A DNA stretch of 64,000 bases from Nostoc sp. LPT (GTDB lineage: Bacteria; Cyanobacteriota; Cyanobacteriia; Cyanobacteriales; Nostocaceae). Numbering within the stretch: the first letter of the stretch is position 1; the number at the start of each line of letters is the position of its first letter. The stretch covers positions 1 to 64,000 of the forward strand of contig NZ_JABXKF010000184.1 in assembly GCF_017115165.1 (NCBI RefSeq). Direction: 5' to 3'. Position numbers and translations under genes: made by a program. Of the stretch, positions 37,924 through 46,837 are shown piece by piece. Below the pieces are notes generated by a model. It was given only the letters and a program-made list of their open reading frames with translations, was not told where the DNA came from and searched no databases.

Positions 37924-38158
37924 ACTGCCACGCCTCATTGCAACAGAAGCTGAAAAACTTTTATTAGATGCAGGCTTTATTCAAATTAGAAGTAAAGGAA
38001 GTCACAGGATTTATTTTCGAGAAGAAGTGAGAGTAGTGATTCCTTTTCATTCAGGAAAAATATTGCACCCAAAAATAGTTAAACAGGTTCTACAAGCCAT
38101 TGAAATTTCTGAGAATGAAGCGACAGCAGAAGAAGTAGTACCTGAGACTGATGAATAA
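37916..38158 (+). CDS. hicA: HicA family toxin (mRNA interferase)
   Basis: An 80-residue dsRBD-like toxin that cleaves mRNA. The catalytic His lies in SKGSHRIYF, with VVIPFHSGKILHPKIVKQVL as family core. TTG start at 37916, within hicB. Antitoxin-first order is typical for this hicBA subtype. Confidence 0.88.
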   Translation: MPKLPRLIATEAEKLLLDAGFIQIRSKGSHRIYFREEVRVVIPFHSGKILHPKIVKQVLQAIEISENEATAEEVVPETDE

Positions 38159-38249
38159 AAATACCATCCTGCCTAGCGGCGCTTTTATCTTCTCCACCAA
38201 AAGACCGCTAAATGCCACAATCAGGTAAACAGTTATTATTTATCGACCT

Positions 38250-38459
38250 ATGCAAGTCAAAGATTTGACTATAGAAGAACTCAAGCTACTCATTCAGAAA
38301 ACTGTTGCTAAAACTATTCAATCCCTACTGATTGACCCCGACGAAGGCAAACAGGTAAAGCCAGAGGTGAAGCAGCAACTACTAGACTCTTTACGGTGCA
38401 CTCAAGCGAGAGAAAGTGGAGTTCCAGCGCAAGAAATTATCTCAACCGAAGATAGATGA
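38250..38459 (+). CDS. Small conserved hypothetical (antitoxin-like)
   Basis: A 69-residue acidic protein: MQVKDLTIEELKLLIQKTVA then SLLIDPDEGKQVKPEVKQQL. This form is common in cyanobacteria next to toxin-antitoxin genes, where its role is unproven. It lies 91 bases downstream of hicA. Confidence 0.65.
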   Translation: MQVKDLTIEELKLLIQKTVAKTIQSLLIDPDEGKQVKPEVKQQLLDSLRCTQARESGVPAQEIISTEDR

Positions 38460-38626
38460 GGCAAGGATGTATTTTTTCTTGCGCTACGCGTATCGAAAAA
38501 AATATTTGGCAAATTTTCATAAATTAATTTAGTTGCGATCGCCTATTACTAAACTCAGTTTAAATGGAGAGTGGGAAGCGATCGCGTAATTGAGTATATT
38601 TGTTTCAGCAGTAAAACACACACTCC

Positions 38627-39517
38627 ATGACTACAACTTCTGCCGTTGAAGGTTTTATCTCATTCCGTGGTCATCAGGTGTGGTATCGCATCGTCAAACC
38701 AGACCAAGAAGATTCTAAAAAGCTACCGCTGCTGTGTCTTCACGGAGGCCCAGGAGTACCCCACGACTACTTAGAACCATTAGAAGCGTTGGCTTTGCCC
38801 GCCGCAGGCATCGCCACAACCGGACGCAGGGTGATTTTTTACGATCAATTAGGGTGTGGAAATAGCGATCGCCCCACAGACCCCAACTTATATTCCATTG
38901 ATTTGTTCAAAGAAGAACTCTTCGCCGTCCGCAGTGCCTTAAATTTAGACCAAATTCATCTTTTTGGGCAATCATGGGGCGGTTGTTTAGCCTTGGAACA
39001 TGCTCTTTCTCAACCGACTGGGTTAGTCAGTCTCGTTCTAGCTAACACGCCTTCTAGCATTCGACAATTTGTCACTGAAGCTTATAGCCTGATGAATGAG
39101 CTACCAATCGAAGTACAAGAGGTCATTCGTAAACACGAAGCCGATGGTACTACTCAAGACCCCGAATACAAACAGGCAATGGAAGTATTCAATCATTCTT
39201 TTCTTTGCCGACTAGACCCTTGGCCCAGCAGCTTAACTAGAGCCTACAGTAAAGTTGGTACAGAGTTTCGGGGTACAGGCAAAATCATCGACTGGAATAT
39301 TGAAGACCGCCTCGGTGAAATTATCGTACCTACACTGCTGCTATCAGGTCGTTACGATGAGGTTACGCCTACTTGTGTTGAAACAGTTCACCAGGGTATT
39401 TCTGGCTGTGAGTGGGTAATGTTTGAAAACAGTTCACATATGCCTCATCTCGAAGAGACGGAACGATTCTTGCAAGTCTTGAGCGAATTTTTGAATCGTG
39501 TCGAAACAGCCCTGTAA
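38627..39517 (+). CDS. Alpha/beta hydrolase, proline iminopeptidase type
   Basis: A 296-residue S33-type hydrolase. Oxyanion block LCLHGGPGVPHDYLEP, YDQLGCGNSDRP, nucleophile FGQSWGGCLALE, acid SGRYDEVTP and His in SSHMPHLEE are all intact. Family enzymes release N-terminal proline or hydrolyse amides. The insertion before the cap domain is normal. Monocistronic by context. Confidence 0.9.
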   Translation: MTTTSAVEGFISFRGHQVWYRIVKPDQEDSKKLPLLCLHGGPGVPHDYLEPLEALALPAAGIATTGRRVIFYDQLGCGNSDRPTDPNLYSIDLFKEELFAVRSALNLDQIHLFGQSWGGCLALEHALSQPTGLVSLVLANTPSSIRQFVTEAYSLMNELPIEVQEVIRKHEADGTTQDPEYKQAMEVFNHSFLCRLDPWPSSLTRAYSKVGTEFRGTGKIIDWNIEDRLGEIIVPTLLLSGRYDEVTPTCVETVHQGISGCEWVMFENSSHMPHLEETERFLQVLSEFLNRVETAL

Positions 39518-39678
39518 AGGTGAGATTGTAAGTTGAGTCTCATATTCCTTGAACCTAAGTCTTTATTTATTCTCGAATTCTCGAAGTTCCGAGTTCTGAG
39601 CACGAAGTTCCGATATTGTAAACATTAAAGCATCCATAATAAGAATTAAAGCGTTTATGAATACTTTAATGTTTGCTA

Positions 39679-40329
39679 CTAATGTTGTTTTCTAGCAGTT
39701 CTCTTTCGCTTTGCAAACGAACCAACAGCTAATCCACCAAACGCTACTACTGCCCCCATGATAGTTGTTGGTTCTGGAACTTCTTGGGGAACTTCGATAG
39801 AGCCGCTGACTAGAGCCAGACCATTCAAGGTAGTAGTTGATCCTAAATTAACAATGTCCTCTTCGGAGAACAATAGTGTGCTTATACCATTTTTGAATAT
39901 GCCCTTACCGCCAGTGATATTCACGATGCCAGAACCTTTCGCTGTCAGATTATCAAAATTAACTGAAGCACTGGCATCACTAGTTCCAAATAACTTGTTA
40001 TCACCGTCGCCAAATACGATGTAGCCTAACGGGAAACCTTGGACACCAAATACTTCTGGATTATTGTTAAAAGTGAGATTTCCCTTGTTATCAATTACGG
40101 AGTATGTCAAACCTTTGTATAATCCTAAATCATAGGGGGCATCATCACTCAAACCAACCTCAAATACCTGCGAAACGTTGCCTGAAATAGGCGTAATATT
40201 GACTGTTGTCCGATAATTGCCAATAAATGGATAAATGGTCTTTGCTGTTGCTCTGCTTACATTTGAGCAAAGACTAACTGAGGTCAAAACTAGTGGAACA
40301 ATCCACATTCTGAGTGAATGAAGCATCAT
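39679..40329 (-). CDS. PEP-CTERM sorting domain protein
   Basis: A 216-residue exported protein. N-terminal signal peptide (MRMWIVPLVLTSVSLCSNVS region). C-terminal PEP-CTERM tail: VPEPTTIMGAVVAFGGLAVG followed by basic KRKRTARK. Such tails are cut by exosortase and the protein is sorted to the surface or outer layer. The middle is beta-rich with no enzyme motif. Confidence 0.9.
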   Translation of the reverse strand: MMLHSLRMWIVPLVLTSVSLCSNVSRATAKTIYPFIGNYRTTVNITPISGNVSQVFEVGLSDDAPYDLGLYKGLTYSVIDNKGNLTFNNNPEVFGVQGFPLGYIVFGDGDNKLFGTSDASASVNFDNLTAKGSGIVNITGGKGIFKNGISTLLFSEEDIVNLGSTTTLNGLALVSGSIEVPQEVPEPTTIMGAVVAFGGLAVGSFAKRKRTARKQH

Positions 40330-40672
40330 TTAAAATCTCCATTTTTAAAAAGTACCTATTTTCACAGGGAGTTTACAATACCTAAGAAGCAGTTACAATG
40401 AATAATCATTTGATAAAATTGGCATTTTTTATCAGATGATATACATAAACCTCCTCTAAAGATAAAAATTCCACTCCGGTGCATAGCCCAAAAAGAGAAC
40501 AAGAGCTAAGTTAAGCAAATTTTTCAACAATTTTCTTACCTTTTCCCAAAGCAGAATCATCTTTTCCTTACAAAATGAGGATTGAATGCTTTTGTGACAG
40601 GAGTACGATAAATAATCATGCACAACCCATCGCTACAGCCGGGTTAGTGCGAGATTAAACGGAGGTTCAGTA
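40330..40672. other. Intergenic region, no gene seen
   Basis: AT-rich gap. The right end holds the ribosome-binding GGAGG (40661-40665) of the permease gene. I see no strong terminator, promoter or repeat. Confidence 0.5.
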
Positions 40673-41581
40673 GTGTTTGAAATCAACAGGCGGCGCAGAA
40701 ACTCCAGATGGAACATCACCGAAGACTTGGCTGGGTATATGTTCATGATGCCCACCATTCTAGTTTTGGGAACTTTTGTAGTCTTACCTATTCTCTACGC
40801 CGTTTTTCTTTCCTTGCAAAAAGTCCAACTTCTTGGCGGTATTGAGTACGAGTTCATTGGTTTTCGGAATTTCACGCGATTAGCTGAAGATGAAAGAGTT
40901 TGGATTGCTTTGAGAAACACAGCCGAATATGTAGTTATTGTTGTGCCAACTCAAACTATCCTGGCTTTAATTCTGGCAGTAACTCTGAATTCTGGGATTC
41001 GCGGTAAAAACTGGTGGCGCATTCTCTATTTTTTGCCGACAGTCACTTCTTCAGCAGTGCTGACGCTCATCTTTATGTGGATTTATAACACTGATGGGCT
41101 ACTAAACGATTTTCTCGATTTTGTGGGGCTACCTACTTATAACTGGTTGGGTGATCCAGCAGTTGCGCTCAAAGGCATTATGATCATGAACATTTGGTCA
41201 ACCGCACCGTTTTTCATGGTGATTTATCTGGCGGCGTTGCAAGATATACCCCAAACACTTTATGAGGCCGCGGAACTTGATGGCGCAAATGGATGGCAGC
41301 AATTTATCCACATTACTCTTCCCTTGCTTAAGCCTGTAACCTTCTTTGTGGCAACAGTGGGGGTAATTGGCACTTTTCAACTTTTTGACCAGTCTTACAT
41401 CTTCTCTGGCGGTACTGGCGGGCCAAACAACGCTACCTTAACTGTGGTGCTGCTAATTTATCAAGCTGTGTTTCGGAATTTACAAATGGGATATGCAGCT
41501 GCGATCGCATTTTTGTTAACAGCAGTGATCATTGCCATCACTTTGATTCAGCGGCGACTTTTCGGAGGCGAACGAATTTGA
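40673..41581 (+). CDS. Sugar ABC transporter permease (MalF-like)
   Basis: A 302-residue permease with six membrane segments. The EAA loop reads LYEAAELDGANGWQQFIHIT with LPLLKP following, the site that contacts the ATPase. GTG start at 40673 with GGAGG 7 bases upstream. It overlaps the second permease by 4 bases (TTGA), so they are co-translated and form the channel with the binding protein at 35904-37169. Confidence 0.94.
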   Translation: MFEINRRRRNSRWNITEDLAGYMFMMPTILVLGTFVVLPILYAVFLSLQKVQLLGGIEYEFIGFRNFTRLAEDERVWIALRNTAEYVVIVVPTQTILALILAVTLNSGIRGKNWWRILYFLPTVTSSAVLTLIFMWIYNTDGLLNDFLDFVGLPTYNWLGDPAVALKGIMIMNIWSTAPFFMVIYLAALQDIPQTLYEAAELDGANGWQQFIHITLPLLKPVTFFVATVGVIGTFQLFDQSYIFSGGTGGPNNATLTVVLLIYQAVFRNLQMGYAAAIAFLLTAVIIAITLIQRRLFGGERI

Positions 41582-42414
41582 CTAACACCTCTGGCTTATC
41601 CTGGCTCAAAGCCCTGTTGTACGTCTTACTGACACTTTATGCCATCATTACCCTAATTCCCTTTCTCTGGGCACTTTCAGCATCATTTAAGCCTCTAACA
41701 GAGATTGTCAGTGATGAACCCAACTTTCTCCCCAAAAATTTTACTCTTGACAACTACAAGCAAATCTTTCTCCAAGAACCGTTATTTTGGCGCTGGTTAT
41801 TCAACAGTGTAGCGATCGCCGTCAGCGTTACGCTTTTAAACTTGTTGTTAAATTCAATGGCTGGTTATGCCCTGGCAAGACTGCGCTTTGTGGGCAAGCG
41901 CTTTTGGTTCTTCCTAATTTTGGCAGTACTAGCAGTACCGACGCAAATCACCCTGATTCCGACATTTTTGATTTTGAAAGCGATCGGCTGGCTAAATTCT
42001 TACCAAGGCATGATTGTTCCTAGCATGGTTAATGCCACTTTTATCTTCATGATGCGGCAGTTTTTCGTTAATTTTCCTAAAGAACTAGAAGAAGCAGCTC
42101 AACTCGATGGCTTAAATACTTTTGGAATTTTTCGACACATTGTCTTACCTTTGGCAAAACCAGCACTAGCAGCACAGGCAGTTTTTGTGTTCATGGGGAG
42201 TTGGAATAATTTTTTACTGCCTATAGTTATCCTATTTGACCCAGAAATGTTTACCCTTCCTTTGGGGCTGAACACCTTCAAAGGTCAATACATCAGCTAT
42301 TGGAATTACATTATGGCGGCTTCTATGGCCTTTACCCTGCCAGCTTTAGGCATTTATGCCTTTTTTAATCGTTACTTTATTCAAAGCGTTACCTTTACCG
42401 GGGGAAAAGGTTAA
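41578..42414 (+). CDS. Sugar ABC transporter permease (MalG-like)
   Basis: A 278-residue permease with six membrane segments. EAA loop ELEEAAQLDGLNTFGIFRHI followed by VLPLAKPAL. TTG start overlapping the stop of the upstream gene. Together with MalF-like 40673-41581 it forms a heterodimeric channel. No ATPase gene follows, as is common in cyanobacteria where a shared ATPase is used. Confidence 0.94.
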   Translation: MTNTSGLSWLKALLYVLLTLYAIITLIPFLWALSASFKPLTEIVSDEPNFLPKNFTLDNYKQIFLQEPLFWRWLFNSVAIAVSVTLLNLLLNSMAGYALARLRFVGKRFWFFLILAVLAVPTQITLIPTFLILKAIGWLNSYQGMIVPSMVNATFIFMMRQFFVNFPKELEEAAQLDGLNTFGIFRHIVLPLAKPALAAQAVFVFMGSWNNFLLPIVILFDPEMFTLPLGLNTFKGQYISYWNYIMAASMAFTLPALGIYAFFNRYFIQSVTFTGGKG

Positions 42415-42419
42415 TAAAT

Positions 42420-42545
42420 ATTGGGCATTGGGCATTGGGCATTGGGCGTTGGTTATTCCCCTTGTCTCCCTTGTCCTCCTCATCCCCTCATTTTCCATGC
42501 CCTATACCCCATGCCCCATTCCCAATGCCCCATTCCCCAAACAGT
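42420..42545. repeat. TTGGGCA / TGCCCCA STRR hairpin
   Basis: Left arm ttgggca heptamers (42420-42450), right arm of type atgccccattccc (42497-42540). The arms are complementary, so the transcript end of the permease operon may fold here. Confidence 0.8.
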
Positions 42546-42625
42546 ATTTTAGGCAACAAATTGCACTCCTAACGTGATATTGGTATTACAGCGACTCAAT
42601 CTCTATCTATCAGTAAACAAGCATT

Positions 42626-42841
42626 ATGGGTTTTGCAGACCTATCGATCGCAGAGATAGCAGCCGACTACAGCATTCCTGTAGAAAAAGTGTTTTCTCTG
42701 TGCAACCAACTGGGAATCGCCTACAAACACCAAAAGACCCGTTTGGCGTTAGAAGATGCAAAGGCAATTATTTCCCAAATATCATCTGAAATACGCCCCA
42801 AAGGTACTAACGACTTGGTGGACGATCACGAAGTCCCCTGA
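42626..42841 (+). CDS. Small IF-2 N-terminal-like protein
   Basis: A 71-residue protein. IAEIAADYSIPVEKVFSLCNQLGI resembles the IF2_N helical motif found at the N-terminus of bacterial translation initiation factor IF-2. A stand-alone copy next to psbV occurs in related cyanobacteria, from general memory. Function unknown; not a full IF-2. Confidence 0.7.
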   Translation: MGFADLSIAEIAADYSIPVEKVFSLCNQLGIAYKHQKTRLALEDAKAIISQISSEIRPKGTNDLVDDHEVP

Positions 42842-42974
42842 AGGGTTATCTCAGAACTTTCGCTAATAACTGATAGCTAATGACAAAAAACAATGAGTCA
42901 TTAGCAATTAGCAGCTTGGAGATTGAGAATCGCGTTCTTAGCTGTGTTGAGCGTCAAAATCTTTAAGGGGAAAC

Positions 42975-43466
42975 ATGTTTATAAGACTAATTGGCGTTGT
43001 TGTGGCTACTGTTTTACTCTCGTTTCAGTTGCTTGTCGGTAGTGCGACAGCAGTGGAACTGGACAAAGCTACCCGAACAGTGCCATTAAATACTCAAGGT
43101 GATACCGTTGTACTCAGCCTTAAACAAGTCAAAGAAGGCAAACGCTTATTTAATTACGCTTGTGCCCAATGTCATGCTGGTGGAGTTACCAAGACAAACC
43201 AAAATGTGGGACTCACTCCAGAGGACTTGGCACTAGCAACACCTAACCGTAACAACATTGAAGGTTTAGTAGATTACCTAAAAAATCCCACTACTTACGA
43301 CGGGGAAGAAGAGATTTCCGAAATACATCCCAGTCTCAAAAGCGCAGATATTTTCACAGCAGTGCGAAATCTGACGGATGATGACTTGGAAGCGATCGCC
43401 GGTCATATTCTCTTACAACCCAAAATCGTTGGTACTAAGTGGGGAGGCGGAAAAATCTATTACTAA
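42975..43466 (+). CDS. psbV: Photosystem II cytochrome c-550
   Basis: A 163-residue extrinsic subunit of the oxygen-evolving complex, stabilising the Mn cluster on the lumen side. A signal peptide (to about residue 26, cleaved after TAV/VEL region) precedes the mature protein. Haem motif CAQCH is followed by the second axial ligand region EIHPSLKSADIF. The C-terminus GGGKIYY is typical. AAGGGGAAAC lies just upstream of the ATG. Confidence 0.97.
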   Translation: MFIRLIGVVVATVLLSFQLLVGSATAVELDKATRTVPLNTQGDTVVLSLKQVKEGKRLFNYACAQCHAGGVTKTNQNVGLTPEDLALATPNRNNIEGLVDYLKNPTTYDGEEEISEIHPSLKSADIFTAVRNLTDDDLEAIAGHILLQPKIVGTKWGGGKIYY

Positions 43467-43479
43467 ATCCCGGAGTTGA

Positions 43480-43575
43480 GTCATTGGGAATAGGGCATTG
43501 GGCATTGGGAATAGGGCATTGGGAAGAATTTAGTCCCCATTCCCCATTCCCCATTCCATATTTCCTATTCCCCAT
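43480..43575. repeat. TTGGGAATAGGGCA / CCCCATTCC STRR
   Basis: Direct repeats of attgggaatagggc and gcattggg, followed by complementary ccccattcc repeats. It lies between psbV and petE and can fold into a hairpin, so it may serve as terminator or insulator. Confidence 0.8.
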
Positions 43576-43717
43576 TTACTGCTGATTGGACGGCTTTTTG
43601 CAATAAATTACTCTCCATTCTTAAAAAAAAAATATATCTATGACAGATTGTCATACTTTGGCGTTGATTTTATTTAAAATGAGAAAGGGAAAAAAAATTG
43701 TTTGTTAGGAGAGAGCT

Positions 43718-44134
43718 ATGAAATTAATTTCGGCAAGCTGGCGACGCCTTAGTTTAGCTGTGTTGACAATCCTTTTAGTTGTTAGCAGCTTTGCTGTTTT
43801 TACTCCCAGTGCTTCAGCTGAAACCTACAAGGTGAAATTGGGTAGCGATAAAGGACTGTTAGTATTTGATCCGAAAAATTCGACCATCAAAGCAGGTGAC
43901 ACAATTGAATGGGTGAACAATAAAGTTCCTCCCCATAATGTTGTGTTTGATCCTGCCAAAAACCCCTCTAAGAGCCCTGATTTAGCGAAATCTCTGTCTC
44001 ATAAGAAGTTGCTCATGAGTCCCGGTCAAAAGGAAACAACCACCTTTGCAGCAGACGCACCTGCTGGTGTCTACACCTTCTACTGTGAACCTCATCGTGG
44101 TGCTGGTATGGTTGGTACAATCACTGTCGAATAG
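43718..44134 (+). CDS. petE: Plastocyanin
   Basis: A 138-residue copper protein carrying electrons from cytochrome b6f to photosystem I in the lumen. Signal peptide to about residue 34 (ASA). Copper ligands: His in VPPHNVVF, and Cys, His, Met in [18 protein letters not shown] ribosome-binding site precedes the ATG. In many cyanobacteria petE is induced by copper and exchanges with cytochrome c6, encoded next here. Confidence 0.97.
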   Translation: MKLISASWRRLSLAVLTILLVVSSFAVFTPSASAETYKVKLGSDKGLLVFDPKNSTIKAGDTIEWVNNKVPPHNVVFDPAKNPSKSPDLAKSLSHKKLLMSPGQKETTTFAADAPAGVYTFYCEPHRGAGMVGTITVE

Positions 44135-44229
44135 CTAGAAACACCAGCGTTTGACACGAGATGATTACTCAGTGAAATTAGCTCATCGCCACACGCTACA
44201 CTCCTAGAGTGACGCACAAAATACGCAAA

Positions 44230-44305
44230 TGGCGGTAACGAGTCCTATCCTTCCCTAAGATGCTAAACAATCTGTAGCGATCGAGGAGTGAACTCGTTAC
44301 CGCCA
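44230..44305. other. 14-bp inverted repeat between petE and petJ
   Basis: tggcggtaacgagt (44230-44243) is the exact reverse complement of actcgttaccgcca (44292-44305), with 48 nt between. It could be a large hairpin terminating petE or a regulatory structure upstream of petJ. Confidence 0.7.
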
Positions 44306-44382
44306 ATTCTGATCAAATTTGACTTAATCAGGGATTAATCGCGTTTATACTCTTGCTGGAGGCTTGTTGCGAGGAAATTCTG

Positions 44383-44727
44383 TTGAGAATACTTTTATTA
44401 ATTCTACTGTCGGCGATCGCTCTATTCAAATTTACATTCATTAGTCCAGCACTAGCTGCCGAAACATCCAACGGTGCTAAAATTTTCGAGGCTAACTGCG
44501 CTTCTTGCCATATAGGTGGCGGTAACATCCTTATCAACCAGAAAACCTTGAAAAAGGAAGCATTGTCAAAGTACCTAGAAAATTACAATCAAGACTCAAT
44601 ACAGGCGATTATCCACCAAGTGCAAAATGGTAAAAATGCTATGCCTGCCTTTAAAGCCAAGTTAAGTTCTGAGGAGATTCTGGAGGTAGCTGCTTACGTT
44701 TTTCATAATGCAGAACAAGGCTGGTAA
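44383..44727 (+). CDS. petJ: Cytochrome c6
   Basis: A 114-residue soluble cytochrome, alternative to plastocyanin as donor to photosystem I. Signal peptide [14 protein letters not shown]...ALAA, then mature [18 protein letters not shown] with haem motif CASCH and axial Met in [16 protein letters not shown]. The likely start is TTG at 44383 with GAGG 9 bases upstream; an earlier TTG at 44353 would give an odd Cys-rich N-terminus. It stands 249 bases after petE. Confidence 0.93.
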   Translation: MRILLLILLSAIALFKFTFISPALAAETSNGAKIFEANCASCHIGGGNILINQKTLKKEALSKYLENYNQDSIQAIIHQVQNGKNAMPAFKAKLSSEEILEVAAYVFHNAEQGW

Positions 44728-44750
44728 AGTAGCTATACCGTCTAGTTTTT

Positions 44751-44805
44751 GTGGTGTGAGCGTTTGCCTATCTTTAATTACTGACGAGCTAGACGCTCAC
44801 CCCAC
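44751..44805 (+). terminator. Hairpin downstream of petJ
   Basis: gtggtgtgagcgt (44751-44763) pairs with acgctcaccccac (44793-44805) with one mismatch, 29-nt loop. It begins 24 bases after the stop. Confidence 0.55.
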
Positions 44806-44892
44806 AACATAGGAGTAATTTATTTATTGGAAATCCCTCAGTGCATTTCCTTCTTGGAAGCTTTTAACGAACTTCTAAGTTAAATATTATGG

Positions 44893-44922
44893 ATGACGAA
44901 TTAGCGATCGCTAATTCGTCAT
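44893..44922. repeat. 30-bp perfect palindrome around HIP1
   Basis: The half-site ATGACGAATTAGCGA is followed by its exact reverse complement, centred on GCGATCGC. It lies at the edge of dispersed repeat copy B. Confidence 0.85.
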
Positions 44923-44925
44923 GTG

Positions 44926-45025
44926 ATGTCCGGATAATTAACCATAATAACCGGAACGCCACCCCGCAAAAGCTGCGCTTTAGCTCCCCTCCCGAAAAGC
45001 GGGGAGGGGTTGGGGGTGGGGTTCT
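44926..45025. repeat. Dispersed repeat copy B (inverted)
   Basis: Contains cggataattaaccataataa, ccggaa, ccccgcaaaagctgcgcttt and agctccc, the reverse complement of 313-393, followed by a ccctcccgaaaagcggggag hairpin. The gap 44728-45331 holds no gene. Confidence 0.7.
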
Positions 45026-45093
45026 TTATATTATGGGTGATTTGGCGGACATGATATCAACGACTAAAAACAATATTTTAAACCCAAAACCCT

Positions 45094-45128
45094 GATGTAG
45101 AGACGCGATTTATCGCGTCTTGAAACTA
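45094..45128. repeat. Hairpin repeat tgtagagacgcg
   Basis: agacgcga / tcgcgtct stem within gtagagacgcgatttatcgc. The block gtagagacg is shared with the terminator at 11475-11507. Confidence 0.55.
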
Positions 45129-45331
45129 CACCAATAACCCTTAGCCCAAGCGTATTTTATTTTAAACAGGACTTATGCAAACAATGGTCGAAAAGAATGA
45201 TTTTCAGGTAAGGACAATAACCTGCGGGTACTCCAGTTGAGAACTCATAGAGTAGCCGCTTCTTTATAAGACGCTGCCAATACGTCTAGATCAATTACCC
45301 CTACCTGAATACCAAAATCATCAGCGGGTGA

Positions 45332-46837
45332 TTATTTTTCTGGATTAGACTTTTGTCTGCTTTCCTTGACTTCGCGTAACCGTTCTACTAATTTTTTATC
45401 CGATTCAGCAACAGATGTAGGCTGACCCTGATTGATTTTCGGCAACAATAACGGTTCAGAAGTAGTAGCTGCCGATGAAGGCGTAGGCTGGTTATTTTTA
45501 ATTTGCAGTTCAGATAATGGTTTGGGAGTAGCTGCTGGTGCAGTTAATGGTTTGAGAGTACCTGTTGGTGAGGACGTAGGCGGGTTATTTCTGATTTGTA
45601 AATTAGGTAATGGTTTAAAAGTAGCTGCTGGTGAGGGAGTAATCTGATTGTTATTGATTCCCGGTGCAGATAATGACGAGGGCTTTTGCTCTTGATTAAT
45701 TCCAGTAAGATTGCTCGTGCTGTTTTGGAAACGTAGGTTGAATGGATAGGAACTAATCTGTTTATCTCCCTTGGGGGATTGCTTGTTGAAGTATTGCCTT
45801 GCTTTTAATTGCAATTCCGGGGAAATTAACTTGTCTTGAAATTTGATATCTAAGACCTTACCATCAGGATCTACAACCAATACACCCAAAACAGCACCTT
45901 CAAGATTTGACTTATCCGTGGATAATGTTTGGCGGATGACTGGTTTTTGTTCAGCGTTAGGGTATTGTTGCTGGACTTGCTTTCTCAGGTTGGCGTAAGA
46001 GTCTAGCTGTGCAATTGCCTGTTGAGTTCCCTTAGTCGATAAATCCGCTGTTTGTAGCGTGCTTTTCCTAGTTCCAATTAAAGTACCCCCATTCATTGGA
46101 GCTTGTTTTAGAGAATTTATCAGCGGGTTTTGAGCAATTGTAGACGACGCATTAGGAATTGGTTGCGTCATTGGCTGCGAAGTCGTATTTACCTGTGCTG
46201 TTGCAATGGGTGTACTGTCAGATAAGATTGGAGGCTGGGCATTCCGCAGAATATCAGCAGGTATTGGCTGCGGCTGCAATCCTGGCAACCTATTTACAGC
46301 TAGCGGCTTAGGTGACTCGTATTTGGCGACGTTCTCACTCACATTCACGCGAGGAACTGGTCGAGAGAATCTGGCGCTGGTATTAAATTTAGAACTATCA
46401 AATTTAGACGCGTCAAACCGCAAATTATCACTAGGAATCATCCGCAAAGACTGCCTTGTAGGCAAGGAAGAGACTCGATAGTTATTCGATGATGCCGGTA
46501 GCGGAGGTAATATCGGCTGACCGGATGGTGATGGCGCTAATGGGGTTAATCCCGGTTGGACGCTAAAGTTTGGAGCAGCAAGTGGGGCGACTGGAGGTAA
46601 TTGTTGTAAACCAATTTGGGGTGTGCTTTGCGGCAAACGGTTTTGGTCGGCTTGGCTCAATTCCAAAAGTCCAACTGTTTTGGATGATGCTGTTTCTTTG
46701 GGCTTGTTAGACTCCATCGGCATCAATGGTACGATCATGGCGATCGCACCGTGAATACCAAGGGAGGCTATAGCTGCTATCCCAATTGGCTGGCTTAAAA
46801 TTTCTGGTATATTTTTCAGCAGGGAGACGTAAGACAT
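45332..46837 (-). CDS. TonB-like proline-rich energy transducer
   Basis: A 501-residue protein. A single membrane segment at about residues 15-40 is followed by a long Pro/Gln/Ser-rich periplasmic linker. A C-terminal-half module (GAVLGVLVVDPDGKVLDIKF, ELQLKARQYF, SSYPFNLRFQN) resembles a TonB C-terminal domain. Residues after 375 carry approximate repeats of type P(S/T)..A.TxKPL..LQI(R/K)NN. It may couple to outer-membrane receptors, though no exbBD or receptor is near. Confidence 0.7.
   Translation of the reverse strand: MSYVSLLKNIPEILSQPIGIAAIASLGIHGAIAMIVPLMPMESNKPKETASSKTVGLLELSQADQNRLPQSTPQIGLQQLPPVAPLAAPNFSVQPGLTPLAPSPSGQPILPPLPASSNNYRVSSLPTRQSLRMIPSDNLRFDASKFDSSKFNTSARFSRPVPRVNVSENVAKYESPKPLAVNRLPGLQPQPIPADILRNAQPPILSDSTPIATAQVNTTSQPMTQPIPNASSTIAQNPLINSLKQAPMNGGTLIGTRKSTLQTADLSTKGTQQAIAQLDSYANLRKQVQQQYPNAEQKPVIRQTLSTDKSNLEGAVLGVLVVDPDGKVLDIKFQDKLISPELQLKARQYFNKQSPKGDKQISSYPFNLRFQNSTSNLTGINQEQKPSSLSAPGINNNQITPSPAATFKPLPNLQIRNNPPTSSPTGTLKPLTAPAATPKPLSELQIKNNQPTPSSAATTSEPLLLPKINQGQPTSVAESDKKLVERLREVKESRQKSNPEK

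Noticed and set aside
42626-42841. Full translation initiation factor IF-2
   Set aside because: Only an IF2_N-like motif is present; GTPase domains are absent, so it is kept as a small IF2-like protein.
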